A stretch of DNA of 64,000 bases from Euborellia annulipes (GCA_023213315.1 JAKCPI010004338.1:1-64000); one strand, 5' to 3'; positions 13,345 through 24,568 are shown, numbered from the stretch's first letter. Translations and numbers: made by a program. Notes: generated by a model not told the origin, from the sequence alone.

Positions 13345-13810
13345 GAAAATTCGGGAACTAGTACTTTACTGATGTACTTTTTTAGATTTTTTCTATTTCT
13401 TGCGAAATTCTCTTTACCGATTTCTTTCAAATTTTGAATATTTATTATGTGTGGTATACAAAACAAATAACGTTAGGTCTTGTTTTTGGAATAATTCGAA
13501 TACTAGTACTTTACTGGTGTACTTTTTTAGTTTTTCTCACTTTTCTCGAAATTTCCTTTGACGTTCTCTTTCAAATTTTGAATATTTCCTATTTGCGGTA
13601 TTCAAAACAAATAACGATTGATCTCGTCTTTGGTAAACCACTAGTACTAGTACTTTACTGATGTACTTAATTAGTTTTTTTTTAATTTTCTCAGAAATTC
13701 GCTCTGATTTATTTCAAATTTTAAGTACTAATATGAAATTAAGCTATGTTCTGTCTTTGGGATACTTGGAGTAGCTACTAGTACTTTACTGAGGTATAAT
13801 ACTTTTTTAG
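13345..13810 (+). repeat. Tandem array of a 130-145-bp unit around a ctagtactttactg core
   Basis: The core ctagtactttactgatgtac occurs at about 13358, 13502, 13646 and 13777. Each is followed by a T-rich tract, an aaattc-like motif and (in the first three) caaattttgaatat-like sequence. Unit length is about 144, 144 and 131 bp. The same core with its T-rich follow-on occurs inside every double-hairpin element in the window (for example 19170-19220). Confidence 0.7.
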
Positions 13811-13944
13811 TTTTTTCCAATTTTAACAAAAGAGCTCCAGCTCGGTCATCTTAGAACTTATTTAATTAAATGATCAAATAGGGTCATTTCTAAATTTTAG
13901 AAAAAATTGATAGAAATTGAGGTGGAAGTTGTGTCTGTATATCT

Positions 13945-14153
13945 TTAGCAAAGGAAGTATGGAAGCAGAGGCAGCCAAGAAATAAAATTCTCTGAATGCT
14001 TTACCAATCAGCTGGAGACGTTTCGGTTCATTTATTATGAATCCTCAGTCCATTAATTGCTGTTTATTTGGACCGGAACGTTTCCAACTGATTGGTAAAG
14101 TATCCAGAGAATTTCCTTTCTTGACTGCCTCTGCTTCCATATTTCTTTTACTA
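13945..14153. mobile_element. Fold-back MITE-like hairpin
   Basis: Two arms of about 83 bp (13945-14028 and 14070-14153) are inverted copies at roughly 85% identity, sharing blocks such as atggaagcagaggcag and ttaccaatcag. The spacer is about 40 bp. No ORF. It is probably a short non-autonomous DNA transposon, but I did not find clear target duplications. Confidence 0.65.
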
Positions 14154-15930
14154 AAATTGATAGAAAATCCGGGAGACAAAGTTAACAATTAATCGAGCCA
14201 GTTTCCAACGAATTAACTTAATTTTTTCATTAAGAAAACTCATTTCCAACTCCCAAATTATATTTTTGTCTAAAATAAAATTTCATAATTCATACTATAA
14301 TCTAATAAAAAGAACAAAATGAAAGATAACCTCCCGAACCCAATCGACGAGCCAAGTAATTTTTTTTCAGGTAGTGATTATATAATTATTTTTATAAAAA
14401 AAAAATTAAATGACACTAAATTTAACTCATTATTAAATAATATATTACATCCGGGAAAAATTTAGGTTAAAGAATTCATATTTTATAAAATATAATTAAA
14501 AAATAAATAAATAATATAAAGAGAGCGATTTCAAAACCAAAGTATGTATTTTTGTTGAAAAAATTCGAGTTAAATATTTTCTGAAATTGCCATCTGTGCT
14601 TTTGGCAATGAGACTTAATAGAAATGAGACGTGAAGAAAGTATTAATATAGAATCATCGTAATTTAAAGGGTAAGTTAAAAAAAACTTTTCCTTTCCCCT
14701 TATTTCTTAATTAAATACAAATATAATAATAAAAAAATTGATAATTAAATATGAGTTAACGAATGATGAAGAAGAGCGAAATAATTCTAAATATATAATT
14801 ATAAAATAAAACGGAAATCTAAAAAAAAAAATTTATCAACTAATCAGAAAAAATATGATTTTATCTTAGAATAAATATTTGAATAAAAAAATTGTTATGA
14901 TCTTCCTTTATTATAAAAAATTTTATGAGAGTTTATGAAATTAAATTTTAATTTAATTTCAGTGATAATAATGCATATTATATCAGAAATATAAAAATAA
15001 ATATCTTTTGCTCTCATTTTTTTTTTTATTTTGCAATAATTTTCAAAGGATTCATTGAATTTAAATATAAACATCAAATGCAGATCGTTAATTTATGAAT
15101 TATGATTGCATCATCTTGCAAACATGGAGGTCTTTTATATTAAAAACACAATCTGTTTTATCATCTTTTAAGGGAAAAAAAATATCATAATTAATGAGGT
15201 TAACATCCGTAAATACGCGTATATCAAAATTTATAGCGGAGAAGGGGGAAAAAAATAGATATAATAATAAAACTCTCCTTTACTAAACAGAGAAATAAAT
15301 TTAAGAAGGAAAAGTACGTAGCTATTAGTAAATAAGTTAATTTTTATAACCGATTTTAATGAAGCGTTAGGGGAGATTTAATTTCAGAGGGTAAATATTT
15401 ATTTAGATGGATTCAAACCCCACTAAATGTTTTAATGAAGAAAAATTGAGGGGAAAGGACCAGACTAGGGGAATGAATGCTTTGATACTCTACTTTAAGT
15501 GTTGGGAAAAAATTTGTTTTATTTTTAAATGGAATTTGTCTAGCGGAATACTAAATATAGAATTCATTTGCTATTTATATTTCAAATAGCCGTTTAAATA
15601 TCTTGCAATCTACATAAAGTAAAATAGTTTATAAATTCAGAGAATGAGAAAGGGGATGAATGAAATGAAACTTGGACCATGGTTTTAACGAGAGGTTATC
15701 AATCTTGTAGGTTTTTATTGGGTATTCGTTTAGTGAAACGTATTCATGAATAAAATTTAAGAAGCTTCTTTTATTGTAGAAATAAAAAAAAAGCATTCGG
15801 TTTCCAGGTATTAATTTTTTTTCAAATTACAAAAATGTACAATTAACATTAAAATCTTCAATTTTGCTCCCAGTCCGATAGATAATTAATAAACAGACTT
15901 ATTCATTTGATATGTTAACCTTGATGTTAT
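14154..15930. other. AT-rich intron sequence without recognisable features
   Basis: Long A/T runs. ORFs at 14895-15077 and 15407-15589 are short, low in complexity and not convincing. Confidence 0.4.
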
Positions 15931-15939
15931 TAGTTAGAA

Positions 15940-16350
15940 GCTTTGCTTTCATTCCGCGAGTTAGCAGCACTAATCAACAGCGCTTAAGTTGATTAAACAA
16001 ATGCAGTACCAATGTAAAAAGTGAGGGCTGAATGACCAAAGTCAAAGGCCGGAAAATAAACAAATGCAGAGTTGTTATGAATTGAAGGGGTCGGGCGCAG
16101 ATAGTGCTAGCCTACAAATACTGTATATAATTCAGAGATATTTCAATTGTAAACTTTGAAAACAAACAAAACACCAAAAGGAAGTTTGTTTGCTACTGTC
16201 AGAGCACTCTAAAGGCAATATCAGGCTGAGAAACAAATTGTACAACTAGTACAGACCTTTGCTCAATTGATGGTGCTGAAAAGTTGGGTTTGTCATAATT
16301 GTATGTTAGCACTATTTGCAGCCGACCCCTTCATTTAGGCGCTCTGGCTT
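15940..16350. promoter_or_regulatory. Repeat-poor segment just downstream of exon 2
   Basis: Higher-complexity DNA with attccgcgagttagcagcac, taatcaacagcgc and gttgattaaacaaatg (TAAT and TGATTA homeodomain-type cores), then a block with gtcaaaggccgg. It is the first 480 bp of intron 2. Candidate splicing or enhancer sequence. Confidence 0.22.
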
Positions 16351-16432
16351 TAATTCCACCATATATAGTGAAAGTTGAATAATTTTCTCTTCAATTTTAA
16401 AAAGTATTACATTTCAGTGATGTAGTTCTTAC

Positions 16433-16921
16433 CGTTTGAGTGTAGAAGGGTGCCTGGTCGGCGCCCAGCGGGAAATAGGCAGCCATACCCTCAGAATAGG
16501 GCGCACTATACATGCTGAGGGCGGGTAGACCAGGTGCTGCAACTCCGGCGGAGGCCAGTCGTTGGTAACTAAGTAAATCGTACTGGCACGAGCACACCGT
16601 TTGCCCGGTGATAGGATCGGCAAATACGGGCCGGCCCGTATCACAGCAGCGCGTGGCACCGCCAGTAACGGCGGGCCCCGAGCCTGGACCTCCCGATGTC
16701 ACCGAACTAGGGCTAACGGAGCGTGCTCCCCCACCGCCACCACCGCCGCCTCCGCCACTACCGCCGCCAGCGCCACCGCCTCCACTCGCTGCCCCCGAAC
16801 TGCTACCGCCCCCGCTGCTGCTACTACCACCGCCAGAACCTGAAGAACCGCTCCCCGCTGAGGTGGTAGTCGGGGGCGCCGCCGTCGCAGATTCGCCGCT
16901 GCCCACCGTGGATACTGACAA
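16433..16921 (-). CDS. mirr: mirror-like Iroquois homeobox gene, exon 2 (N-terminal conserved region)
   Basis: This internal exon encodes 163 residues, phase 0 at both ends. Its product is a TALE-class homeodomain transcription factor acting in the nucleus; Iroquois proteins pattern sensory organs, eye and dorsal body regions. Order of parts: a Ser/Gly/Ala-rich low-complexity stretch of about 75 residues including a run of ten glycines; then CCDTGRPVFADPITGQTVCS and CQYDLLSYQRLASAG, the Iroquois N-terminal signature; then SEGMAAYFPLGADQAPFYTQT. The DLLxYQRLASAG, SEGMAAYF and ADQAPFY elements fit insect mirror, not araucan/caupolican (SARLALSSYSR). Splice sites: TACTAAT branch point at 16957-16951, CAG acceptor ending at 16922, donor GTAAGAACT from 16432. 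An upstream in-frame ATG at 16951 lies in the intron and the 11 residues after 16433 are intronic readthrough. The homeodomain exon must lie beyond the left window edge. Paralogue choice is less certain than family. Confidence 0.93.
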
Positions 16922-16957
16922 CTGCGCAACACACAAAAGTACCACAAACAATTAGTA
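16922..16957 (-). promoter_or_regulatory. mirr: Branch point and 3' splice site of exon 2
   Basis: On the minus strand, TACTAAT (16957-16951) matches the metazoan branch-point consensus about 30 nt before the exon. It is followed by a T/G-rich tract and CAG at 16924-16922. This explains why the open frame extending upstream to an ATG at 16951 is not coding. Confidence 0.75.
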
Positions 16958-17162
16958 ACTCAATAAGTTATTAATAAACAAGTATAATTATTAAAAATAG
17001 AAGTAATTTATATCATTAGAATATAGACAAGCATTTCAAAATTTTTTATTTTTAATATGAATTAAATACAAAACACTTTCCTGAAAATTTTTTAAAGAAA
17101 AATTTTAAAATCGGTAAAGAAATTTTATAAAATAATTATTGCATTCATATAATTCTTTAGGG

Positions 17163-17430
17163 CAGGCTTCTTAAACTTTTTGAAGTCGAGGCTTCCTTGG
17201 AACCGAAGTCAATACCTCACGGCCCCCCCTATTTTATTTTTTAATTCAGACAAGATGATACAAAACCAAATTTTAAATAAATACTCATAATTATATTTTC
17301 TGAATTTTATAATTATAATCCAAGTATAAACTAAAGTTATTTAACAATATTTGTTACATTTGCGACTCCTCGCGGCCTCCCTGTGGGTAATCCCCTAGGG
17401 GGCCGCGGCCCACTACTTTAAGAAGCACTG
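17163..17430. mobile_element. hAT-type MITE (268 bp) with 8-bp target duplication
   Basis: Terminal inverted repeats caggcttcttaaa and the complement of ctttaagaagcactg, flanked by the perfect 8-bp duplication ctttaggg (17155-17162 and 17431-17438). An 8-bp duplication and a CAG...CTG terminus are hallmarks of hAT transposons. The interior includes a GC-rich gggggccgcggccc segment shared with the fragment at 23251. Confidence 0.85.
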
Positions 17431-18337
17431 CTTTAGGGTATAAAATTCAAATGAAAATATTAAACTTGCTACTGTAACTCAATTTACATTTGATTTTGAA
17501 TTTTAATAAAAAAAAAAATCTCACTCTATTATGAATCAAGAATCAAAAGAGAAATTTATACCCAAATCTCACTTTTTTTTCATTAATTCATCTAATTTCA
17601 CCCGTCAAAGTCAGGGAAAAAAATCTAGCTTTTAAAAAGTCTCGTAAAATGACAAAAAAAAAAGATATCTTCAATTAATTTACATAAAAGATTGATTAAA
17701 GATTAAAATAAACTGGAATTTCTTCTTAAAAAAAAGAAGAATTTATTAAAATATGTTTTTTTTTTCTAATCGAATTTTATAATATCGAAGAGAAGAAAGT
17801 TGGAAAATATTTCTGAAAGATTTAATGAAATAACAAAAGAACAATATTACAATATTTTAAGAAGAGACAAAACCCATTCTTTAAACAAAAAAAAGGCAAA
17901 TTATTTATTTAAAATCATTTAACATCTTTTATGCACGTAGACAAATTTAATATTTAATGACGATGAAGGCGTGAAAAAGATTGGAAATTATATTCGGAAA
18001 TGTTCTACTACCTTAGTTAAATATAGATATAGGAAAGGAGAAATAATCAATATTATTAATACTTCGTCAATATTATTGGGAAAATAAATATGAACAGAAA
18101 GAGACACTAATTTTTTTTTCTTTAATGAACGAAATTAAACAAGCAAACAAAAAGATCCGATGACCCTGACTTGGGTAAGAAAAATAATTTATTTGTCGGA
18201 AGAATGGGGAGAAATCAAGGAACGTTATTTAGGTGGAACCATCATCAACAGTGGCGTACCGAAAGGGGGGCGAGGGGGGCGGTCCGCCCCAGGCCCCGAG
18301 CCGGCATAGGCCCCCATATATTTATCAAAAAAAAAAA

Positions 18338-18760
18338 TTTAATGAAAATTTCTCTTTGAGAGTCCCCGGGGCTTCCAGGGCTCAAGTAAAAATGGAAAAA
18401 TTTAGATAAAAAAAAAAGAAAATTTTTTTCTTTGAGAGGCCCCGGGGCCCTCAGGACTCAAGTAAAAACGGAAAAATTTAGATAAAAAAAAAAACAAAAT
18501 TTAATAAAAATTTCTCTTTGAGAGGCCCCGGGGCCCCCAAGGCTCAAGTAAAAACGGAAAAATTTAGATAAAAAAAAAGAAAATTTAATGAAAATTTCTC
18601 TTTGAGAGGCCCTCAGGGCTCAAGTAAAAACGGAAAAATTTAGATAAAAAAAAAGAAAATTTAATGAAAATTTCTCTTTGAGAAGGCCCCGGGGCCTCAG
18701 GGCTCAATAAAAACGGAAAAATTTAGATAAAAAAAAAAGTAAAAACGGAAAAATTTAGAT
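18338..18760 (+). repeat. Tandem array of an about 80-bp unit (left part)
   Basis: Five units, each with tctctttgagagg, a GC-rich ccccggggccc, ctcaagtaaaaacgg, then aaaaatttagat and a poly-A stretch. Units vary from about 75 to 86 bp. The array continues at 20291. Confidence 0.8.
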
Positions 18761-20290
18761 CAGTGGTTCCCAACCTTTTTGGCCCATCGCCCCTTTCTAG
18801 AGGTTGACTAACACCTATGCCCCCCCTTTACATTTTCATTATAGACCTATGCCTAATTTTTACTTTCTCTTACCTATGTATATATGTAATATATATATAG
18901 AGAGAAAGTATTGGATTCATGTCAAAAATTCGATGTCGAGATTTTGATGGATCTTCACGTTTTGAGGTCCCCTGAATCCAAAAAAGTGGTTTTCGCGACA
19001 TGGTCTGTCTGTGGGGGGGGGGGTGGGTGGGTGTGTGTGTGTGTGTGTGGGTGGGTGTGTGTTCAATTTTAAGGATGAAGGAATTGAGCTACGAGGTTGA
19101 AATTTTATATTTAAGTTAAACACCCCGGGACCGGAAAAATAAGCTTTTAATCAAAATCGGCCAAAGAGTACTAGTACTTTACTGATGTACTTTTTCAGTT
19201 TTTTTCGATTTTCTCAAAATTTGCTCCAACGATTTTTTAAAATTCAAAAATCAATTATTTTTTAGATGCTCTTTCAAATGTATATTCTCATTTTGCGATT
19301 GAAATCTTCTGAAGACCACTTTACTCTTGTGTTTCATAGGAAAGATAGGAAAAATGGTTGCCATGGTAACAAAATATAAATATTTTCCCATACTTATAAA
19401 TTTTACATCTGAATTCAAATGTTCCGTACTGTCGGGAACTAAATATATTTCGACACAAAAAATCTGGTGTGACAAGCACAGTACACAACTTTCGATTACC
19501 GAAGGTAAGAGAAAGTTATTGTGCTGTGCGCCAGTCACACCAGATTTTAATTGAAGTAAAGTGTAAATAATAAAGCAGTTTTATTATTTTAAACAATTTT
19601 ATTACCGTAGGCCTATATACAGGGCCGCAGACAGACTTGACAGGCCGGGGCTACTTAGTAATACGGCCCCCCTCCAAAAAAAAAAAAAAAAAAAAAAAAA
19701 AAACTTAAAGTTTTTTTTTAGTATGCCTTCATGCCAACACTTTTTTACACAGTTTTTGACACAACTTTTGAAATAGTTATACATAGCTTACAATATTTAT
19801 TTAAATAAAGTTATATAAAAATTTTTTCAAAATTTCTAAACAATTTATCGAGGCCAGTTCTGGACAGAGGATTTCAGGGGAATCTGGGGGTATGGAAAAT
19901 TTTTGAAAATTAGCCACTGAAATCTGCGTTTTTAGCTATCCTGAGTCATGAAAAGATCAAACTTGATTTGAGCTTAAAGGGTCAAGGCCCCTTGAGGAAA
20001 AAAAATTCAAGAAAATGATTTTTTTTAATTGAAATTTAAGATGTGAGCTAAAAGTGACGTTTCAATTCTAGATTGGAATTATCTTCAGACTATTTTATTT
20101 TTATAATAATATTTTGTCCTCTTCTATCCTGACCATCCTGTAAATAGGAGATTTTTCTCTTTGATTTTTATTTTTTAAATTTTAGTAAACTAATAATTTT
20201 CTCCCTTTGAATACTCATCGCCCCCCAATCGCCCCCCGCTTATTTATCGCCCCCCTGAAAACCCAAATCGCCCCAGGTTGGGAACCACTG
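18761..20290 (+). mobile_element. hAT element, family copy 1 (1530 bp), nested
   Basis: Terminal inverted repeats cagtggttcccaacct, perfect 8-bp duplication atttagat (18753-18760 and 20291-20298). The target was one unit of the satellite array of the outer hAT. The interior has no transposase but carries a double-hairpin element (18861-19544). A sister copy lies inverted at 45465-47026. Confidence 0.92.
18861..19544 (+). mobile_element. Double-hairpin element copy 1 (684 bp), inside hAT copy 1
   Basis: The left end is a hairpin: tactttctct pairs perfectly with agagaaagta across a TA-rich loop (18861-18910). The right end is a longer hairpin (19461-19547) with aatctggtgtgac pairing with gtcacaccagatt and further inner pairing. 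The interior holds the palindrome agtactagtact and a (GT)n tract, and no ORF that persists between copies. The insertion is clean: sister hAT copy 2 has the unoccupied site, gcctaatttt followed by aatttgaag. The end structure and T-tract target are closest to Helentron/HINE-type rolling-circle elements, but this class assignment is inference. Confidence 0.8.
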
Positions 20291-20530
20291 ATTTAGATAA
20301 AAAAAAAACAAAATTTAATGAAAATTTCTCTTTGAGAGGCCCTCAGGGCTCAAGTAAAAACGGAAAAATTTAGATAAAAGAAAATTTAATGAAAATTTCT
20401 CTTTGAGAGGCCCTCAGGGCTCAAGTAAAAACGGAAAAATTTAGATAAAAAAAAAGAAAATTTAATGAAAATTTCTCTTTGAGAGGCCCCGGGGTCCTTG
20501 GGGTTCAGGAATATACGGTATTTTAAAAAT
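20291..20530 (+). repeat. Tandem array of an about 80-bp unit (right part)
   Basis: Three more units of the array that starts at 18338, separated from it by the nested hAT. Confidence 0.8.
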
Positions 20531-20907
20531 ATTTTTGTGTATGGAGGAGAAGGATATATAATGAGGCCCCCAAAAAAAAAAAAATTCAATATAAGGCCCC
20601 CTTATTTAGAGCCGCCCCAGGCCCCCAACTGCCTCGGTACGCCTCTGATCATCAACAAGACTCGATAATGAAATTTTTAAACTTCGCCGAGCCTTCAAAG
20701 CTATAAAAATAAAATATTCTTAGAGAAACGAGCAGTTAAGTAAGTAGTGTAGTAAGCAAGGGACTGAAGATGGTTCAAATATAGGACTGAAATGTCGGTC
20801 TTAATCAAATGAAATAAACTGGTCTGATTTTTTTCCTTTTTTAAGTGGAACTTTTTTATTTGATGGCCTCATATTTTTCAGAAAATTCAAGAAAAAAATA
20901 AATAAAT

Positions 20908-21198
20908 ATCATCCAATTCTTGAAGGTTTACTATGAAATTTGCAGGCTGTACTTGCAGATTTTATAATAATTTGAACCAATTATTTTTCAGATATTTTAT
21001 TTGCCTACCACTGAATGCAATATACAGTTTGTAATCAATGAATAATAGGCGGAATATATAAAAAAATTTTAATTTCTGCTTTTTCCATAATCACTAAAAA
21101 TTTTTTTAGATAAAATTTAATACAATTGGTTCAAATTATTATAAAATCTGCAAGTACAGCCTGCAAATTTCATAGTAAATCTTCAAGAATCGGATGAT
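20908..21198. mobile_element. Fold-back element with 75-bp inverted arms
   Basis: Arms at 20908-20982 and 21124-21198 are near-perfect inverted repeats (for example tgcaggctgtacttgcag against ctgcaagtacagcctgca). The spacer is 140 bp. No ORF. Short direct repeats at the outer edges were not obvious. Confidence 0.7.
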
Positions 21199-22598
21199 AT
21201 TCTGCTTGAATTGTTTCTCGGATAAAAAAAATAAATACAAAAATTCAAATAATATGGAGAAAATGTTGAAAAAATTTATATTCGACGTTCAATAATTGTT
21301 GTTAATTGTTAAATTAAATTTCACCGTGTTTGGATTTATTTATTTATTTTTTTTTTTTTTTGTCATAAATCCAATTTTTCAAAGCTTTTGACACAATCAC
21401 AAACAAAACCCTTCAAAAATTCCCATCAATCAATCAATTATATAAAATGATTCATATTAAATGTACCAATATATGATTTAGAGATATACATATATTGATA
21501 TTACAATTTATTAGTTGTTATTTCAATTGACATCCTTTTTTTAAACAAATTCATTTTTTTTTTTAGGGTAAGGTGCAATTTGAGTTTGAAAAATTGCATG
21601 ATTATATGAAGAGCAAATTAAATTTTGAATAATTTATTCCCTGAGGGATTAACTATTAACTAGTAATTAGTAAGTATAAATTTTAAGTAAAAAAGAAATA
21701 TTTATGACGGAGGAATAAATCGTTCACTGCTGTTGAGTGACCTACGTGCTTTACGACCAGCAAATGCTCACATTCGCTATTTCCTTTTCATCCCTTCTTA
21801 TTTTTATTAATTAAAATTTAGGAGTCGTATTTTTTCTTAGGTTAAAAACCAATTATTTTATTCTTGGAAATTGGAGATATTTTTAAATTAAACTTAAATA
21901 GTGTGGTGGATGTCTTTTTAGTCAACTCAAAGTCCTATTCAAGACTCAATGTATTCTCCGCACACAAGCAGCGGAACCTATTAGGCTAATCAGCTGGAAA
22001 ACCTCAATGGCGATTGTTATTTATAACACCACCAAGGGGGAATTGTAAATATATTTTCAGATTCAAATTAATTATATTAAGAGATTGATTTTCCTGAATT
22101 ATTCACGCCCTGGAGGGCGAAAAAAGGGCTTTTATATACAAGGGCAGGTAGAGGGAAAAAGAAAGAGCAAAGAGGGAAGGGGAGCTCGATCGTTTTTTTT
22201 TTCTGGGCCAAAAAGAAAGAAATATGAGAGAGAAATCGTCGTTTGGATGAAGAGCGATAAAGTTCAGGGATTGTTGTGGGTCGGAGGGTTTTAGGGCGTA
22301 TGGAGGATTGGTAATTAAGCGCATCGAAAGGAAAACATAAATTCCACCTGTATTTATCTAAGATCAATATATAGGCTACGTTTTAAGTCTGACGTCACTA
22401 AGGAAAAGCAAAATCAAAGTGATTTTGTTGGAAAGAAATTATTTCCAAATTAAACAATCAAGTGTTTTCTCAAATGATTGTTTATTTAATTTTTGCAGGA
22501 TTATAGAATGGGCAGAGAAAATGAAAAAATAAAAAACTAGAAGATCAGGACTACAAGTTGTAAGGACTGTTGCTTTGTATAAAGAAAAAAAGACTGGC

Positions 22599-22709
22599 AT
22601 TTGGTATCCAAATGGCTTAAATAAAATCATCGGACTGCCTGGGGTCCGAACCCGCGACTTTTGATATACGAGGTTAGCACGCTAACCCCTTCACCAAGCC
22701 CCGAGGGCA
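22599..22709 (-). repeat. tRNA-derived SINE family 1, head only
   Basis: On the minus strand gccctcggggcttggtgaag (box A region) and gggttcggaccccag (box B) are followed by the family body ending in ccaaatgccagtc. The microsatellite-like tail is missing. Confidence 0.7.
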
Positions 22710-22860
22710 TTTTCAAATACTATATTTACATTTTTTTCCAACAAAATGAATTTCTGGTTAAAAGTGATCCAGTTATTATTTAAATTTTACCATTTAATTT
22801 TTAATATTTCAGTATCTAAATTTCATTTTTCCAAGTTCTTTTTCTTTTAAGTTTGTTTAA

Positions 22861-22995
22861 TGTCTTTTTCGGCATCTGAGGCCATTCCCTATTTATTTCA
22901 ATCGATTGGTATCCAATTCATTTGAAATTTTTCACCTTGGACGGGATGCGAACCCTTGACCATTGGCATAAGAAGCTCCAATCTCAGAATGAATT
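22861..22995 (-). repeat. tRNA-derived SINE family 2, degenerate
   Basis: Shares with the copy at 50195 the block tgtctttttcggcatc, a caattggt-type segment and gacgggatgcgaacccttga (box B complement). The head is eroded. Confidence 0.55.
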
Positions 22996-23250
22996 TCCAT
23001 TTCCTTTAAACCTTTTTTTACAACGAATTTAATCACTGCACGATGTTAAATTTTTTCCATTGTTAAAAAAAACACTGGCACTTCAAATAGTTTTTAAATA
23101 AAGAATAAATTGACAGATCGAAATAAAATTTTAGTGTGTTCATATGAAAGATGAAATATCAAAATGGCGTAGAAATTTTAGCTCTACTCTTGACAATGAG
23201 ATGGCGCTCCGCGAACTTTTCAACCAACCTGTGTTAAATGTTACACTAGA

Positions 23251-23360
23251 TCAGTTCTTAAAGTGGTGGGCCGCGGCCCCATGGATTACATGCAGGGGGC
23301 CGCGAAGAATCGCAAATATAACAAATAAATTAATAAGTTTAAATACTTGGATTATAATTA
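23251..23360. mobile_element. Truncated copy of the 17.2-kb hAT MITE
   Basis: Starts cagttcttaaagtggtgggc, then gccgcggcccc and gggggccgcgaag, matching the end of the MITE at 17163-17430 in inverse orientation. Its second terminus is not recognisable. Confidence 0.55.
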
Positions 23361-24418
23361 TAAAATTTAGAAAATAAAATTGTGAGTAGTCTTTTCGGAT
23401 ACCAGTAAATTCAGGTGTGTGTAATATCTATGAAAGTATTAAATGTATTGAGGGTCAAAATTGATATTTTTCTATGGTAGTAATAAAATTCTTGTTTAAA
23501 AAAAAAACCCATTATTTTAATAATGTCTAGGACTTATAATCTAGTAGTAATATAATTTTACGTCTTTATTATTTAGAAAAAAAGTAATTTATTTATCTTA
23601 TGTAACAAGAAAGTAGCCATAAATTAATAAGAAATCAATTAGATTGAAAAAATATTATTTTAATTAATTACAGGTTGACCAAAATAAATAAAACTATTAC
23701 TAACCTTGCTTGTAAAAAATTTTATATTCATATTTTTTAACAAGTTAACGTATTATGTATATTTAAATTAAATTGATAATATATTACGAATCTATATTAA
23801 AGGCAATGAAAATGGATTATATATTTAAAAGAGCCTAGCTAAGTAGATCCGTGACACATTAATAGACGGGAGATGTTGAAAAATAGCGAACAGGCTATAA
23901 AGGCGTGAGTAATACTAGGGAAGGGATTCTTACGATATATAAGCCTTGGTGCCGACATTTTAATATAGCAAATGAATATTTAGCATGGTCGTTTTGACTT
24001 AGAGGTCCTCTGCCCCACCCCTTTAACGCTACGGAGGGCCGAAGTGAGACAGGGTGTAGCTAAAAAAAGGTCGACTCAAATTTAATTTATTAAAATAGAG
24101 TGCTTAAGTAAATTTATAAAATTGTTGGAAAATTTATAGAATAATTTATAATATGTTTTATTAAAGTTTTTGTTTATAAATGGGGGATAAAAATAATTCT
24201 TAAGTGTGAATGTGTTGCTAAGAAGAGAACAAATTTTTGTTTTATTTAAATATTTAACGAATCAGGTATCCGGAAATGTATAGACCTAATTATTATTAGT
24301 ATTAATCAAAATTTTGTTTATTAAAATTGATTATTACAAATTTTAAAATTTCCTTTTAGTACGACAAACCTTAATAATAATAATATAAACATGGAAGTAT
24401 ATTTAACTCATGAAAATA

Positions 24419-24568
24419 TTTGGATACCAAATGGCTTAAATAAGAATGCCTAGACCCACAATAAATAATTACTAAAATACTGAGTGTCGTAAAAAGTTGC
24501 CGAAAAGACTGTGAATGTGTGTGTGAGTGTGAATAGGAAAAAAGTGTGAGTGTTTAGAAAAAAAAACT
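24419..24568 (+). repeat. tRNA-derived SINE family 1, 5'-truncated
   Basis: Body and tail only: ttggataccaaatggcttaa, ttgccgaaaagactgtg, agtgtgagtgtt, then poly-A. The tRNA-like head is missing, typical of truncated retroposition. A second tail fragment lies on the minus strand at 25011-25074. Confidence 0.65.

Larger units (their letters stand above)
1..16432 (-). other. mirr: Start of intron 2 of the mirror-like gene (continues past window)
   Basis: From the GTAAGAACT donor at 16432 to the left edge no reading frame on the minus strand resembles the TALE homeodomain (no KNPYPTKGEK or WFANARRRLKK), the expected next coding part. The intron is therefore longer than 16.4 kb. It holds an LTR retrotransposon (1-5204), a tandem array (13.3-13.8 kb), a fold-back repeat (13.9-14.2 kb) and several repeat-poor islands. 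Confidence 0.7.
18249..20647. mobile_element. hAT-type element with internal satellite, split by a second hAT
   Basis: Termini cagtggcgtaccgaaag and (reverse complement of) cggtacgcctctg, flanked by the perfect 8-bp duplication atcatcaa (18241-18248 and 20648-20655). Without the nested element it is about 860 bp. Its interior is a tandem array, and there is no transposase. The nested element occupies 18761-20290. Confidence 0.85.

Noticed and set aside
16922..16951. Upstream in-frame ATG of exon 2 (MFVVLLCVAQ) as the protein start or a signal peptide
   Set aside because: It lies across a branch point, pyrimidine-rich tract and CAG acceptor; the hydrophobic look is the splice-site sequence translated.
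16601..16955. Proline/threonine-rich plus-strand ORFs over exon 2
   Set aside because: They are antisense shadows of the Gly/Ser-rich Iroquois coding exon.
19251..19554. ORFs of 75-105 codons in the double-hairpin elements (also 46022-46339, 52290-52599)
   Set aside because: The same sequence is open on both strands in some copies and broken in others; substitutions and indels do not respect a frame.
18249..20647. CRISPR-like array because of regularly spaced units
   Set aside because: Units are tandem satellite repeats with no unique spacers, in a eukaryotic hAT element.
22085..22367. Lys/Arg-rich ORFs on both strands near 22.1-22.4 kb
   Set aside because: Purine-rich low-complexity DNA; frames on opposite strands are equally open and match nothing.
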